Assembly: GCA_964559455.1 (NCBI GenBank)
Contig: CAZLHO010000036.1
Coordinates: 1 to 29,572, forward strand
Reading direction: 5' to 3'
DNA: 29,572 bases
From: CAZLHO01 sp964559455
Lineage (GTDB): Bacteria; Krumholzibacteriota; Krumholzibacteriia; LZORAL124-64-63
In this document: one piece after another, positions 23,538 through 29,150 of the stretch
Layout of the letters: each line of letters opens with the position of its first letter
Numbering within the stretch: position 1 is the first letter of the stretch
Notes under the pieces: generated by a model
Told to the model about the DNA's origin: nothing
The model's database searches: none
What the model saw: only the letters and a program-made list of their open reading frames with translations
Translations under genes and position numbers: made by a program

Positions 23538-24569
23538 TCACCGCACCGCCTCGATCACCCCCAGGCGTTCGACGTAGCGCCGGCCCGGGCGCGCCGGCGT
23601 GGGCAGCGGCACCTCGGCGCCCACGGTGAAGCCGGCCTCGGCCAGCTGGGCGCGGACCTCGGCGGAGGTCGGGAAGGCGTAGCCAGGGTCGGCCAGGGAG
23701 CCGCTGAACGCCCACTGCACCCGGCAGGCCGGAGCGACGCCGGGCGCCGGGGCGAACTGGTCCACGACGAAGAAGCGGCCGCCGTCGGGCAGGGCCGCCC
23801 GGACCTTGCGGAAGAGCTCCGCGCCGTAGACGCCGACGTCGCATTCCAGGACGACGTCGCAGCCCTCGGGCAGGGGATCGGCCAGGAAGTCGGCCGGGTG
23901 GAAGTCGAGGCGGCCGGCGGTCCCGAAACCGGCGGCCACTTCGCGGCCCGCGGCGCAGACGGTCGCGATGTCCACGACCACGGCCGTCAACTGCGGGTGG
24001 CGGCAGAGCAGGCCGGCGGCCAGCACGCCCGAACCGCCGCCCAGGTCCATCAGGCGCGTCGCCCCGGACAGGTCCAGGAAGTCGGCCAGGTCGTCGGCCA
24101 GCGGGGCGTGGATGTCGGCGAGCATGCGGGTGAAGCTGGCGGCCCGGTCGGGGTCGGCGGCCATGGCCGCAACGTACTCGCCGTGCGCGCCGCCGACGGC
24201 GCCGGGCAGGGGCCCCGCCACGCTCAGACCGTCGTGCAGGTCGCAGTAGGCGGGCAGGCGCTCGGCGACCTCCTCGGCCAGCAGGGCCCAGGTCCCGGGC
24301 GCATAGGCGTCCAGGATCGCGGCCTGTGCAACCGCCGTCAGGCTGTAACCCTCCGGAGACAGCACCAGAAGTCCGGCCCCCTCCAACAGTTGCAGCCAGT
24401 AACCGCAACGGTGCAGCGGCACGTCCATGGCCTCGGAGACAGCCGCGACGTCGCGCGGGCCGTCGGCCAGCAGGGTGAACAGTCCCCGGCGCAGGGCCGC
24501 GCCCAGGGCGGCGGCCGTGCCGGCGCTCTCGAGCAGAGCCAGCGCGTCCTCGGTCGATTCGATGTGCAT
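23538..24569 (-). CDS. SAM-dependent O-methyltransferase with N-terminal winged-helix dimerisation domain
   Basis: The 343-residue protein has the two-domain layout of the COMT/hydroxyneurosporene/acetylserotonin methyltransferase family (PF00891). A winged-helix domain covers about 1-95 (ALGAALRRGLFTLLADGPRDVAAVSEAM). A Rossmann domain follows, with SAM motif I RLMDLGGGSGVLAAGLL (near 172-188), the acidic VVVDIATVC, and FHPADFLADPLPEGCDVVLECDVG. The usual catalytic histidine around the LHDW position appears replaced: the corresponding stretch reads DVGVYGAELFRKVRAALPDGG, so the mechanism or even activity as an O-methyltransferase is uncertain. No biosynthetic partners surround it. It has a good extended -10 promoter at 24615-24644. 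Confidence 0.85.
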   Translation of the reverse strand: MHIESTEDALALLESAGTAAALGAALRRGLFTLLADGPRDVAAVSEAMDVPLHRCGYWLQLLEGAGLLVLSPEGYSLTAVAQAAILDAYAPGTWALLAEEVAERLPAYCDLHDGLSVAGPLPGAVGGAHGEYVAAMAADPDRAASFTRMLADIHAPLADDLADFLDLSGATRLMDLGGGSGVLAAGLLCRHPQLTAVVVDIATVCAAGREVAAGFGTAGRLDFHPADFLADPLPEGCDVVLECDVGVYGAELFRKVRAALPDGGRFFVVDQFAPAPGVAPACRVQWAFSGSLADPGYAFPTSAEVRAQLAEAGFTVGAEVPLPTPARPGRRYVERLGVIEAVR

Positions 24570-24614
24570 GGAGCCCCCCCCAGGGTCGTGGCGACCGGGC
24601 GATCAGATGAACAG

Positions 24615-24644
24615 ATGATATCAGGAATCCGGGAGCGGGATCAA
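24615..24644 (-). promoter_or_regulatory. Predicted extended -10 promoter of the methyltransferase gene
   Basis: TTGATC (24644-24639), an 18-base spacer ending in TGA, and TATCAT (24620-24615) form an extended -10 promoter about 45 bases before the ATG at 24569. Confidence 0.55.
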
Positions 24645-24659
24645 GGCGGGCGCCGCGGC

Positions 24660-25394
24660 TCAGGCGGCCTCGGCCTGGCGGCTGCGGCTGCAGCGCTGGG
24701 CGCTATCGATGTCGGTGACCAGCAGATACATGAAGTAGTAGAGGACGACCGCGGCGGCCTGGGCCGTCAGCACGCGGTTGTCGGCCAGGATCAGCTGGTT
24801 CAGGTTTTCGGCGCGCCAGAACGTGAAGTAGGCCATCTGGGCCAGGAAGGCGGTGCCCAGACAGAGCAGCCACCAGAAGACCACCAGCACGCCCTGCCCG
24901 GCGGAACGCCAGTTCTCGGGCGCGCGGCTGGCCCGCCGCAGCTCCTTCACGGCCATGTACGGACGCCAGACGTTGACGATGGGGATCAGGAACGACCCCA
25001 CCGCCATGACCGGCGTGTGGAACATGCCGGCCGCGCCCAGGGCCCGGGCGTTGCCGTTCGCCAGGTAGATCCAGTAGAGGAAGAGCAGCCAGACGGCCGA
25101 ATTCCCGATCAGCTGCAGGATGCCGACCAGGCCCTGCAGGGCGTCGGTGGTGCCGGCCAGTTCCATGACGATATCGGCGTCGGTGTAGCGGCCGCCCAGC
25201 AGGTCGCGGATGAACTGGACCTCGAGGGCGTTGACCACGATGCCGGCGGACGACAGCACCATGGCGACGATGATGGCCATCCGGAGCCAGGAGATCAGGC
25301 GCGCGGGGTTGTGATAGTCCGGAGCCTGCACCGCGGGAGCCTTTCGCCGGTCGCGGCCGAAGATGAAAGCCGCGAGTCGTTTATCATTATTCAT
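24660..25394 (-). CDS. DUF4328 domain membrane protein
   Basis: The 244-residue membrane protein has hydrophobic helices near 35-55, 92-112, 126-145, 168-190 and 210-230 and fits the DUF4328 family (PF14219). The diagnostic block LANGNARALGAAGM...HTPVMAVGSFLIPIVNVWRPYMAVKELRRAS runs from about 112 to 157. Its function is unknown. The ATG at 25394 is preferred over an adjacent TTG at 25397. There is no Shine-Dalgarno site because the -10 box of the promoter ends only six bases upstream, so the message is probably leaderless. A terminator hairpin separates it from the cupin gene. Confidence 0.85.
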   Translation of the reverse strand: MNNDKRLAAFIFGRDRRKAPAVQAPDYHNPARLISWLRMAIIVAMVLSSAGIVVNALEVQFIRDLLGGRYTDADIVMELAGTTDALQGLVGILQLIGNSAVWLLFLYWIYLANGNARALGAAGMFHTPVMAVGSFLIPIVNVWRPYMAVKELRRASRAPENWRSAGQGVLVVFWWLLCLGTAFLAQMAYFTFWRAENLNQLILADNRVLTAQAAAVVLYYFMYLLVTDIDSAQRCSRSRQAEAA

Positions 25395-25397
25395 CAA

Positions 25398-25416
25398 TGA
25401 TTATATCAGATAATCA
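25398..25416 (-). promoter_or_regulatory. Perfect extended -10 (TGATATAAT) embedded in a 19-bp inverted repeat: promoter/operator of the DUF4328 gene
   Basis: The sequence TGATTAT-ATCAG-ATAATCA is a perfect 7-bp dyad with a 5-base centre. On the minus strand it contains TGA-TATAAT (TATAAT at 25405-25400), a full-consensus extended -10 box. Transcription should begin at 25393-25394, that is, at the ATG itself. No good -35 is seen 17 bases upstream. The overlap of dyad and -10 suggests a repressor site. Confidence 0.6.
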
Positions 25417-25479
25417 ACGCAAGAACGAGGGCGAGGGCAAGAGAGGGCCCGAAGAAGGGCGAAAACGGCGGGAAATGGG

Positions 25480-25506
25480 CCCCGGCCGGCGGCGGGCCGG
25501 CCGGGG
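25480..25506 (-). terminator. GC-rich hairpin terminator after the cupin gene
   Basis: CCCCGGCCGG (25480-25489) and CCGGCCGGGG (25497-25506) form a perfect 10-bp stem with a 7-base loop, starting 13 bases after the cupin stop. On the minus strand it is followed by CATTTCCCGCCGTTTTC, a broken T-rich tail, so it may be an imperfect intrinsic terminator. Confidence 0.55.
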
Positions 25507-25519
25507 CGGACGGAACAGC

Positions 25520-25906
25520 TCAGCCCTGGATCTTGGCCAGGACGTGGTCCATGACCGCGCCGTGCTCGTGCTGGGGACTGAAGAGGATGACCTCGGCGTC
25601 GGCGTCGGCGCGCACCGTGTGGCCGGGCGGCCAGTAGAAGAGGTCGCCGCCGGCGACCTTCTCCTGCGTCCCGTCGGCGAAGTCGACAGTCATCGCGCCC
25701 TCGATCAGGTAGCCCCAGTGCGGCGACTGGCAAAGGTCGTTCTCGAGGCCCTGGAGCAGCGGCCCGAGGTCGGCGCCGGCGGCCAGCGAGAAGTACTCGC
25801 CGCCGATCATGCCATACCCCTTCGCGTCGCCGAAATCGGTCTTCTGGCGGGCGACGGCGCCGGGCGCGTCGATCTTGACCGGGATGTCGTTCTTGGCGAT
25901 CCGCAT
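25520..25906 (-). CDS. Single-domain cupin protein
   Basis: The 128-residue protein is a small cupin. The metal-binding motif 1 reads HWGYLIEGAMTVDFADG (the usual second His is missing, with the ligand E in EG) and motif 2 is GDLFYWPPGHTVRADAD (H in PPGH). A metal site is therefore possible but incomplete. A sensory, isomerase or storage role cannot be told from sequence. The ATG at 25906 follows AAAGGA. It has its own regulated-looking promoter at 25930-25979 and a hairpin terminator behind it, so it is a single-gene unit. Confidence 0.85.
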   Translation of the reverse strand: MRIAKNDIPVKIDAPGAVARQKTDFGDAKGYGMIGGEYFSLAAGADLGPLLQGLENDLCQSPHWGYLIEGAMTVDFADGTQEKVAGGDLFYWPPGHTVRADADAEVILFSPQHEHGAVMDHVLAKIQG

Positions 25907-25929
25907 GGCTCTATCCTTTCGATCCGTGA

Positions 25930-25979
25930 GAGACATTAAACAGGACAAACAATGTCTCATATAAGGAGCGAAAGGTCAA
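25930..25979 (-). promoter_or_regulatory. Promoter with overlapping inverted repeat upstream of the cupin gene
   Basis: TTGACC (25979-25974) and GACATT (25956-25951) on the minus strand are 17 bases apart. The -10 forms part of a perfect inverted repeat, GAGACATT (25930-25937) and AATGTCTC (25951-25958), 13 bases apart. This position would let a dimeric repressor cover the -10 and transcription start. The -35 overlaps the stop codon of the upstream lipoprotein gene. Confidence 0.6.
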
Positions 25980-26233
25980 CGCGGATCGTCCGAAAAGATC
26001 TCCCCGGGGTCGAGGATCAGGTAGGTCAACAGGCCCAGCGCGCCAGCGACCCGGCCCGTGACGACCTCCCCCGAGCGCAGCGCGACCCGGACCATCTGGC
26101 CCGGTTCGACCTTCTCGACGGCCTGGCCGGCGGGCGCGGCCGGGTCGTCGCTCGGCAGCGCGGCCAGCCGGTAGCCGGAGCAGCCGGAGACGAAGGCGCA
26201 GAGGGTCAGCAGCCAGAAGACGCGGCGGATCAT
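25976..26233 (-). CDS. Small lipoprotein, paralogue 1 of a tandem family (internally shortened)
   Basis: The 85-residue protein starts with a lipoprotein signal (MIRRVFWLLTLCAFVSGC, lipid-modified C18, serine at +2) nearly identical to its two neighbours. The mature part has the family's linker SGYRLAALPSDDPAA and the beginning of a small beta-barrel-like domain, GQMVRVALRSGEVVTGRV. After that it jumps to ALGLLTYLILDPGEIFSDDPR, which resembles the C-terminal hydrophobic end of the paralogues. About 45 residues are missing in between, so this copy looks like an internal deletion. The ATG at 26233 follows AAGGG. Function unknown; probably membrane-anchored at the periplasmic face. Confidence 0.75.
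   Translation of the reverse strand: MIRRVFWLLTLCAFVSGCSGYRLAALPSDDPAAPAGQAVEKVEPGQMVRVALRSGEVVTGRVAGALGLLTYLILDPGEIFSDDPR
26160..26220 (-). repeat. 61-nt lipoprotein signal repeat, copy 1
   Basis: This segment encodes the signal-peptide/lipobox region and is identical to copy 2 (26567-26627) over 61 bases, and to copy 3 except for one base. Confidence 0.9.
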
Positions 26234-26238
26234 ACCCT

Positions 26239-26646
26239 TCAACTTCCACTGTAGGAGTAATCGTGGGTGGCACAGTCGATTATGGCCCAGACCACCCAAG
26301 CGGCCGCCACGGCCACGACCACGACGAAGCCCTTCGTCAGCGCCGTGCCCTTGCTGATCTCGACGGACTCGACATCGCGCAGCGCCAGGACACGGGTCTC
26401 TCTCGGGCCCACCTCGTCAGGCGCGAGAACCAGTTCCTCGCCGGTGATGCGGCTGACCTTGCCCTTGTGCGCCTCCCCCGTGTTCATCGTCACCCGAACC
26501 AGCGAGCCGGGGCCGACGACCGCTACGGAATCCGCCGGCGCAGCGGTGCCATCGCCGCCCGGCAACGCGGCCAGCCGGTAGCCGGAGCAGCCGGAGACGA
26601 AGGCGCAGAGGGTCAGCAGCCAGAAGATGCGATGCAAGGTGTTCAT
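26239..26646 (-). CDS. Small lipoprotein, paralogue 2 of a tandem family
   Basis: The 135-residue protein has the lipoprotein signal MNTLHRIFWLLTLCAFVSGC (C20 modified, S at +2) and a linker YRLAALPGGDGTAAPAD. A compact beta-rich domain of about 50 residues follows (GSLVRVTMNTGEAHKGKV, then LVLAPDEVGPRETRVLALRDVESVEIS), resembling a small Sm/SH3-like barrel. Near the C-terminus is a hydrophobic helix (GFVVVVAVAAAWVVWAII). The helix gives it a second membrane attachment. The ATG at 26646 follows GGGAG. It ends 5 bp before copy 1 and starts 41 bp after copy 3, so the three are cotranscribed. No named family recognised. Confidence 0.78.
   Translation of the reverse strand: MNTLHRIFWLLTLCAFVSGCSGYRLAALPGGDGTAAPADSVAVVGPGSLVRVTMNTGEAHKGKVSRITGEELVLAPDEVGPRETRVLALRDVESVEISKGTALTKGFVVVVAVAAAWVVWAIIDCATHDYSYSGS
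26567..26627 (-). repeat. 61-nt lipoprotein signal repeat, copy 2
   Basis: Identical to 26160-26220. The flanking coding sequence on both sides is clearly diverged between the copies. Confidence 0.9.
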
Positions 26647-26687
26647 GAAGGCTCCCGGGGGATCGGGGAAGATCGCTCCCGCATCGG

Positions 26688-27080
26688 TCAGTTGTTGAGC
26701 CGGTGCATATCGGCCAAGGCGAGGTAGAGCAAGGCTATCCCCAAGACGACCGTCACCATCAGCACCTTCGTCCCCGGTTTGGCCCCGGAAAGTTCGACCG
26801 ACGCGATATCCTCGCACGCCAGGACCACCGCCCCCCCGGCCCCCACCTCGCCGAGGTCCAGGACCAGCGTCTCGTGGGTGAGCCGGACGACCTTGCCCTG
26901 GTGGGCCTCCCCCGCGGTCGTCGTCACCCGGACCACGGAGCCCACGGCGACGGTATCGACCTCGTCGGCGGGCGCTGCGGCCGGGTCGTCGCCCGGCAGC
27001 GCGGCCAGCCGGTAGCCGGAGCAGCCGGAAACGAAGGCGCAGAGGGTCAGCAGCCAGAAGACGCGGTGGAGACGGTTCAC
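26688..27080 (-). CDS. Small lipoprotein, paralogue 3 of a tandem family
   Basis: The 130-residue protein has the signal MNRLHRVFWLLTLCAFVSGC (C20, S at +2), the linker YRLAALPGDDPAAAPAD, the barrel-like domain GSVVRVTTTAGEAHQGKVV...LVLDLGEVGAGGAVVLACEDIASVELS and a C-terminal hydrophobic helix (VLMVTVVLGIALLYLAL). It starts at GTG 27080. The ribosome site would lie in or beyond the assembly gap; the duplicated contig end on the other side shows GGGAGG four bases before the same GTG. Mature parts of copies 2 and 3 are alignable but clearly diverged, in contrast to the signal region. Confidence 0.78.
   Translation of the reverse strand: MNRLHRVFWLLTLCAFVSGCSGYRLAALPGDDPAAAPADEVDTVAVGSVVRVTTTAGEAHQGKVVRLTHETLVLDLGEVGAGGAVVLACEDIASVELSGAKPGTKVLMVTVVLGIALLYLALADMHRLNN
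27001..27061 (-). repeat. 61-nt lipoprotein signal repeat, copy 3
   Basis: Matches copies 1 and 2 except for one base at 27030 (a instead of g). The part from 27031 onward is repeated again after the gap. Confidence 0.9.
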
Positions 27081-27085
27081 TGAGC

Positions 27086-27185
27086 NNNNNNNNNNNNNNN
27101 NNNNNNNNNNNNNNNNNNNNNNNNNNNNNNNNNNNNNNNNNNNNNNNNNNNNNNNNNNNNNNNNNNNNNNNNNNNNNNNNNNNNN
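27086..27185. other. Scaffold gap of 100 N
   Basis: Exactly 100 undetermined bases. The 55 bases before it (27031-27085) and the 55 bases after it (27186-27240) are identical, as expected when two contigs ending in one assembly-graph node are joined. The true length and content are unknown. Confidence 0.98.
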
Positions 27186-27235
27186 ACGAAGGCGCAGAGG
27201 GTCAGCAGCCAGAAGACGCGGTGGAGACGGTTCAC
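27186..27235 (-). CDS. Start of a lipoprotein gene cut by the gap (fourth copy, or the true 5' end of copy 3)
   Basis: Only the first 16 full codons are visible: GTG start at 27235, reading MNRLHRVFWLLTLCAF, with GGGAGG four bases upstream. The DNA is identical to the first part of copy 3. Either a further tandem copy begins here or the scaffold shows the same contig end twice, in which case this is the start of copy 3 itself. Confidence 0.6.
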
Positions 27236-27271
27236 TGAGCCTCCCATGGTATTTCGATAGCGAGTGCGATA

Positions 27272-27871
27272 TCAGTCAGCATAGCCCATCGCGCGGCGGA
27301 CGTTAAGGGCGTTCTCCTCCCCCGTCAGCACGGCCAGCAGGGCCAGGGCCACGTCCACGGCCGTCTCGGGGGCGGTCGAGGTGATGATGCCTCGGTCGAC
27401 GACCACGCGCTCGTCGACCACCTGGGCGCCGAAGTCGGCGAGCTGCTTGCGGCGCCGGCCGTCGCCCACGTGGTAGGTGGTGGCGCGGCGGCCCTTCAGC
27501 ACCCCGGCGTTGCCCAGCGGCAGGGCGCCGACGCAGATCGCGGCGACGGGCTTGCGGGCCTCGACGAAGGCGCGGATCAGCGCGGCGACCGGGTCGGAGA
27601 AGCCGTCGTCGTAGAAGCCGTACTCCTCGAAGCCGCCGGGGACGGCGAGCGCGGCGTAGTCGGCGGGGTCGACCTCGTAGAGCTGCAGGTCCGGCCGGAT
27701 GACCAGGCCGAAGGTGCAGCGGACCTCGGGCCTCATACCGGCGGTGACCAGCGGCGCGGGGGGCCCGCCCTCGGCGGCGGACCAGCCCAGGACGTCGTGG
27801 AAGGCGGCGGCCTCCAGGATCTCGACGCCGCCGCAGAGCAGCAGCAGGGTGGGCGGGATGGCGACGCTCAC
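27272..27871 (-). CDS. DJ-1/PfpI family protein
   Basis: The 199-residue protein has the DJ-1/PfpI fold. It shows the N-terminal GGVEILEAAAFHDVL with the conserved glutamate region, LAVPGGFEEYGFYDDGF, the nucleophile elbow PVAAICVGALPLGNAGVL with reactive C113, and the end GIITSTAPETAVDVALALLAVLTG. Members include thiol-stress chaperones, glyoxalases and isocyanide hydratases; the particular activity is not visible. The start is GTG at 27871 with AAAGGG upstream. It precedes the lipoprotein genes by about 36 bp in the same direction, so it might be their first cotranscribed gene. Confidence 0.9.
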   Translation of the reverse strand: MSVAIPPTLLLLCGGVEILEAAAFHDVLGWSAAEGGPPAPLVTAGMRPEVRCTFGLVIRPDLQLYEVDPADYAALAVPGGFEEYGFYDDGFSDPVAALIRAFVEARKPVAAICVGALPLGNAGVLKGRRATTYHVGDGRRRKQLADFGAQVVDERVVVDRGIITSTAPETAVDVALALLAVLTGEENALNVRRAMGYAD

Positions 27872-27940
27872 GGCAGGGCCCTTTCGACGGGGACGGCCTC
27901 ATCCTACGCCCGCGGACGGCGGCGGGGAATCGCAAAACAG

Positions 27941-27970
27941 ATGATAACGACAATTCAAATCTGGTATACT
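27941..27970 (+). promoter_or_regulatory. Extended -10 promoter of the sorting-domain protein gene
   Basis: ATGATA (27941-27946), an 18-base spacer ending in TGG, and TATACT (27965-27970) form an extended -10 promoter in an AT-rich patch. The leader would be about 87 bases. Confidence 0.55.
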
Positions 27971-27983
27971 TCCGCTATCCGAG

Positions 27984-28050
27984 CCTGTCGAACCCGCGGG
28001 ACTTCGTTCGCGTAGCCCCGGGCCTTCGGGCTCCAACGGCATCCGACAGG
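27984..28050 (+). promoter_or_regulatory. Structured 5' leader: closing stem with inner UUCG hairpin
   Basis: CCTGTCG (27984-27990) and CGACAGG (28044-28050) are perfectly complementary and would close a 67-base structure. Inside it lie a CCCGCGGG palindrome (27993-28000) and a GGGCC-TTCG-GGCTC hairpin (near 28019-28032). It sits between the promoter and the ribosome site of the gene at 28064. No known riboswitch class was recognised. Confidence 0.4.
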
Positions 28051-28063
28051 ACGGGGGTTCATC

Positions 28064-29146
28064 ATGAGGGTATTGCGCATCGGCCTGGCCGCGGCGACGC
28101 TGCTGGCGCTGACGCCCGCGATCGCGGCGGCCTACTACGTCAGCTTCGATTATTACGCCTACGCCACCAGCTCCGACGGCGTCACGATCTCGGACGACCA
28201 GACCCTGCAGGACCAGGCCTACGTCGACGGCGAGTACACCAAGACCGGCGATTTCGGCAACTTCGGCACGTGCTGGTTCGCCGTCGACCTGATGGACCGG
28301 TCGGTCAGCGCCACCGCGCATTCGCACGGCCTGGTCTTCGACCCCTGGCCCCACTACGCGGTCGGCTCCGGCCGGGTCAACGACGCGATCTTCTCCGACC
28401 GCGTCACCTTCACCGCCCCGGCGGGCCTCCACGCGGACGGCCTGTTCGCGACGATGACCGGGACCATGCAGGGCACCATCAGCTCGGACGTCGGGGCCGG
28501 CGCCAAGTGCCAGCTCGTCGCCTATCTGGGCGCCCAGAAGCACGACACCGGGCTGATCACCGTGGGCATCGACGTGGCCAACACGATCGTGGTCGACGAG
28601 GCGTTCACCCTGATCCAGCAGATCGTGGCCCCGGGTACGACCCTGAGCCACCCGACCGACTACTCTTACGACGTCAAGCTGGGCATGTGGAACGGCAACG
28701 CCTGGTCGGTGAACTTCAACACCGGCAGCGGCTACGTGAGCGGCGACGGCGACCTGGACTTCGACGACGGCCTGCGCATCACCTCGCTCACGGCGTCGGA
28801 CGGAGTGACCTTCGTCTCGGAATCGGGAGCCTTCAGCGACGGGGTGACCGGCGTGCCCGACGCCGCGAGGATGCAACTGCACCAGAACGCGCCCAACCCC
28901 TTCAACCCGGGCACGCGGATCGCCTTCACCCTGAGCGAAGCGACACGGGTAGACCTGCGCGTCTACGACCTGGCCGGACGGCTGGTCGCCACCCTGCTCG
29001 ACGGCGCGCCCTACGGCACGGGCCGGCACGAGGCCTTCTGGGACGGCCGCGACGCCGCGGGCCGCGAGGCCGCCGCGGGCACCTACTTCTACCGGATCGA
29101 GGCGGCGGGCGGCAGCGAGACGCGGCCGATGGTGCTGGTGAAGTAG
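28064..29146 (+). CDS. Secreted protein with FlgD-like/T9SS-type C-terminal sorting domain
   Basis: The 360-residue protein has a signal peptide (MRVLRIGLAAATLLALTPAIAAA), a Tyr/Asp/Gly-rich beta-type body of unknown function (about 24-265), and a C-terminal module. That module is MQLHQNAPNPFNPGTRIAF, VDLRVYDLAGRLVATLLDG, GRHEAFWDGRDAAGREAAAGTYFYRIEA. It is the FlgD Ig-like/type IX secretion sorting fold common on surface proteins of FCB-related bacteria. Export and surface attachment are inferred from it. The ATG at 28064 lies just after GACGGGGG, which can serve as ribosome site. A structured leader and an extended -10 promoter precede it, and it ends four bases from the convergent protease gene. 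Confidence 0.88.
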   Translation: MRVLRIGLAAATLLALTPAIAAAYYVSFDYYAYATSSDGVTISDDQTLQDQAYVDGEYTKTGDFGNFGTCWFAVDLMDRSVSATAHSHGLVFDPWPHYAVGSGRVNDAIFSDRVTFTAPAGLHADGLFATMTGTMQGTISSDVGAGAKCQLVAYLGAQKHDTGLITVGIDVANTIVVDEAFTLIQQIVAPGTTLSHPTDYSYDVKLGMWNGNAWSVNFNTGSGYVSGDGDLDFDDGLRITSLTASDGVTFVSESGAFSDGVTGVPDAARMQLHQNAPNPFNPGTRIAFTLSEATRVDLRVYDLAGRLVATLLDGAPYGTGRHEAFWDGRDAAGREAAAGTYFYRIEAAGGSETRPMVLVK

Positions 29147-29150
29147 GGGG

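Noticed and set aside
25930..25958. The GAGACATT/AATGTCTC hairpin as a terminator of the lipoprotein genes
   Set aside because: The stem is only eight AT-rich pairs with a 13-base loop and no T-run follows; its overlap with a promoter fits an operator better.
26160..27240. CRISPR-like array
   Set aside because: The repeated 61-nt units lie about 400 bases apart and inside coding genes, so they are paralogue signal sequences, not a CRISPR array.
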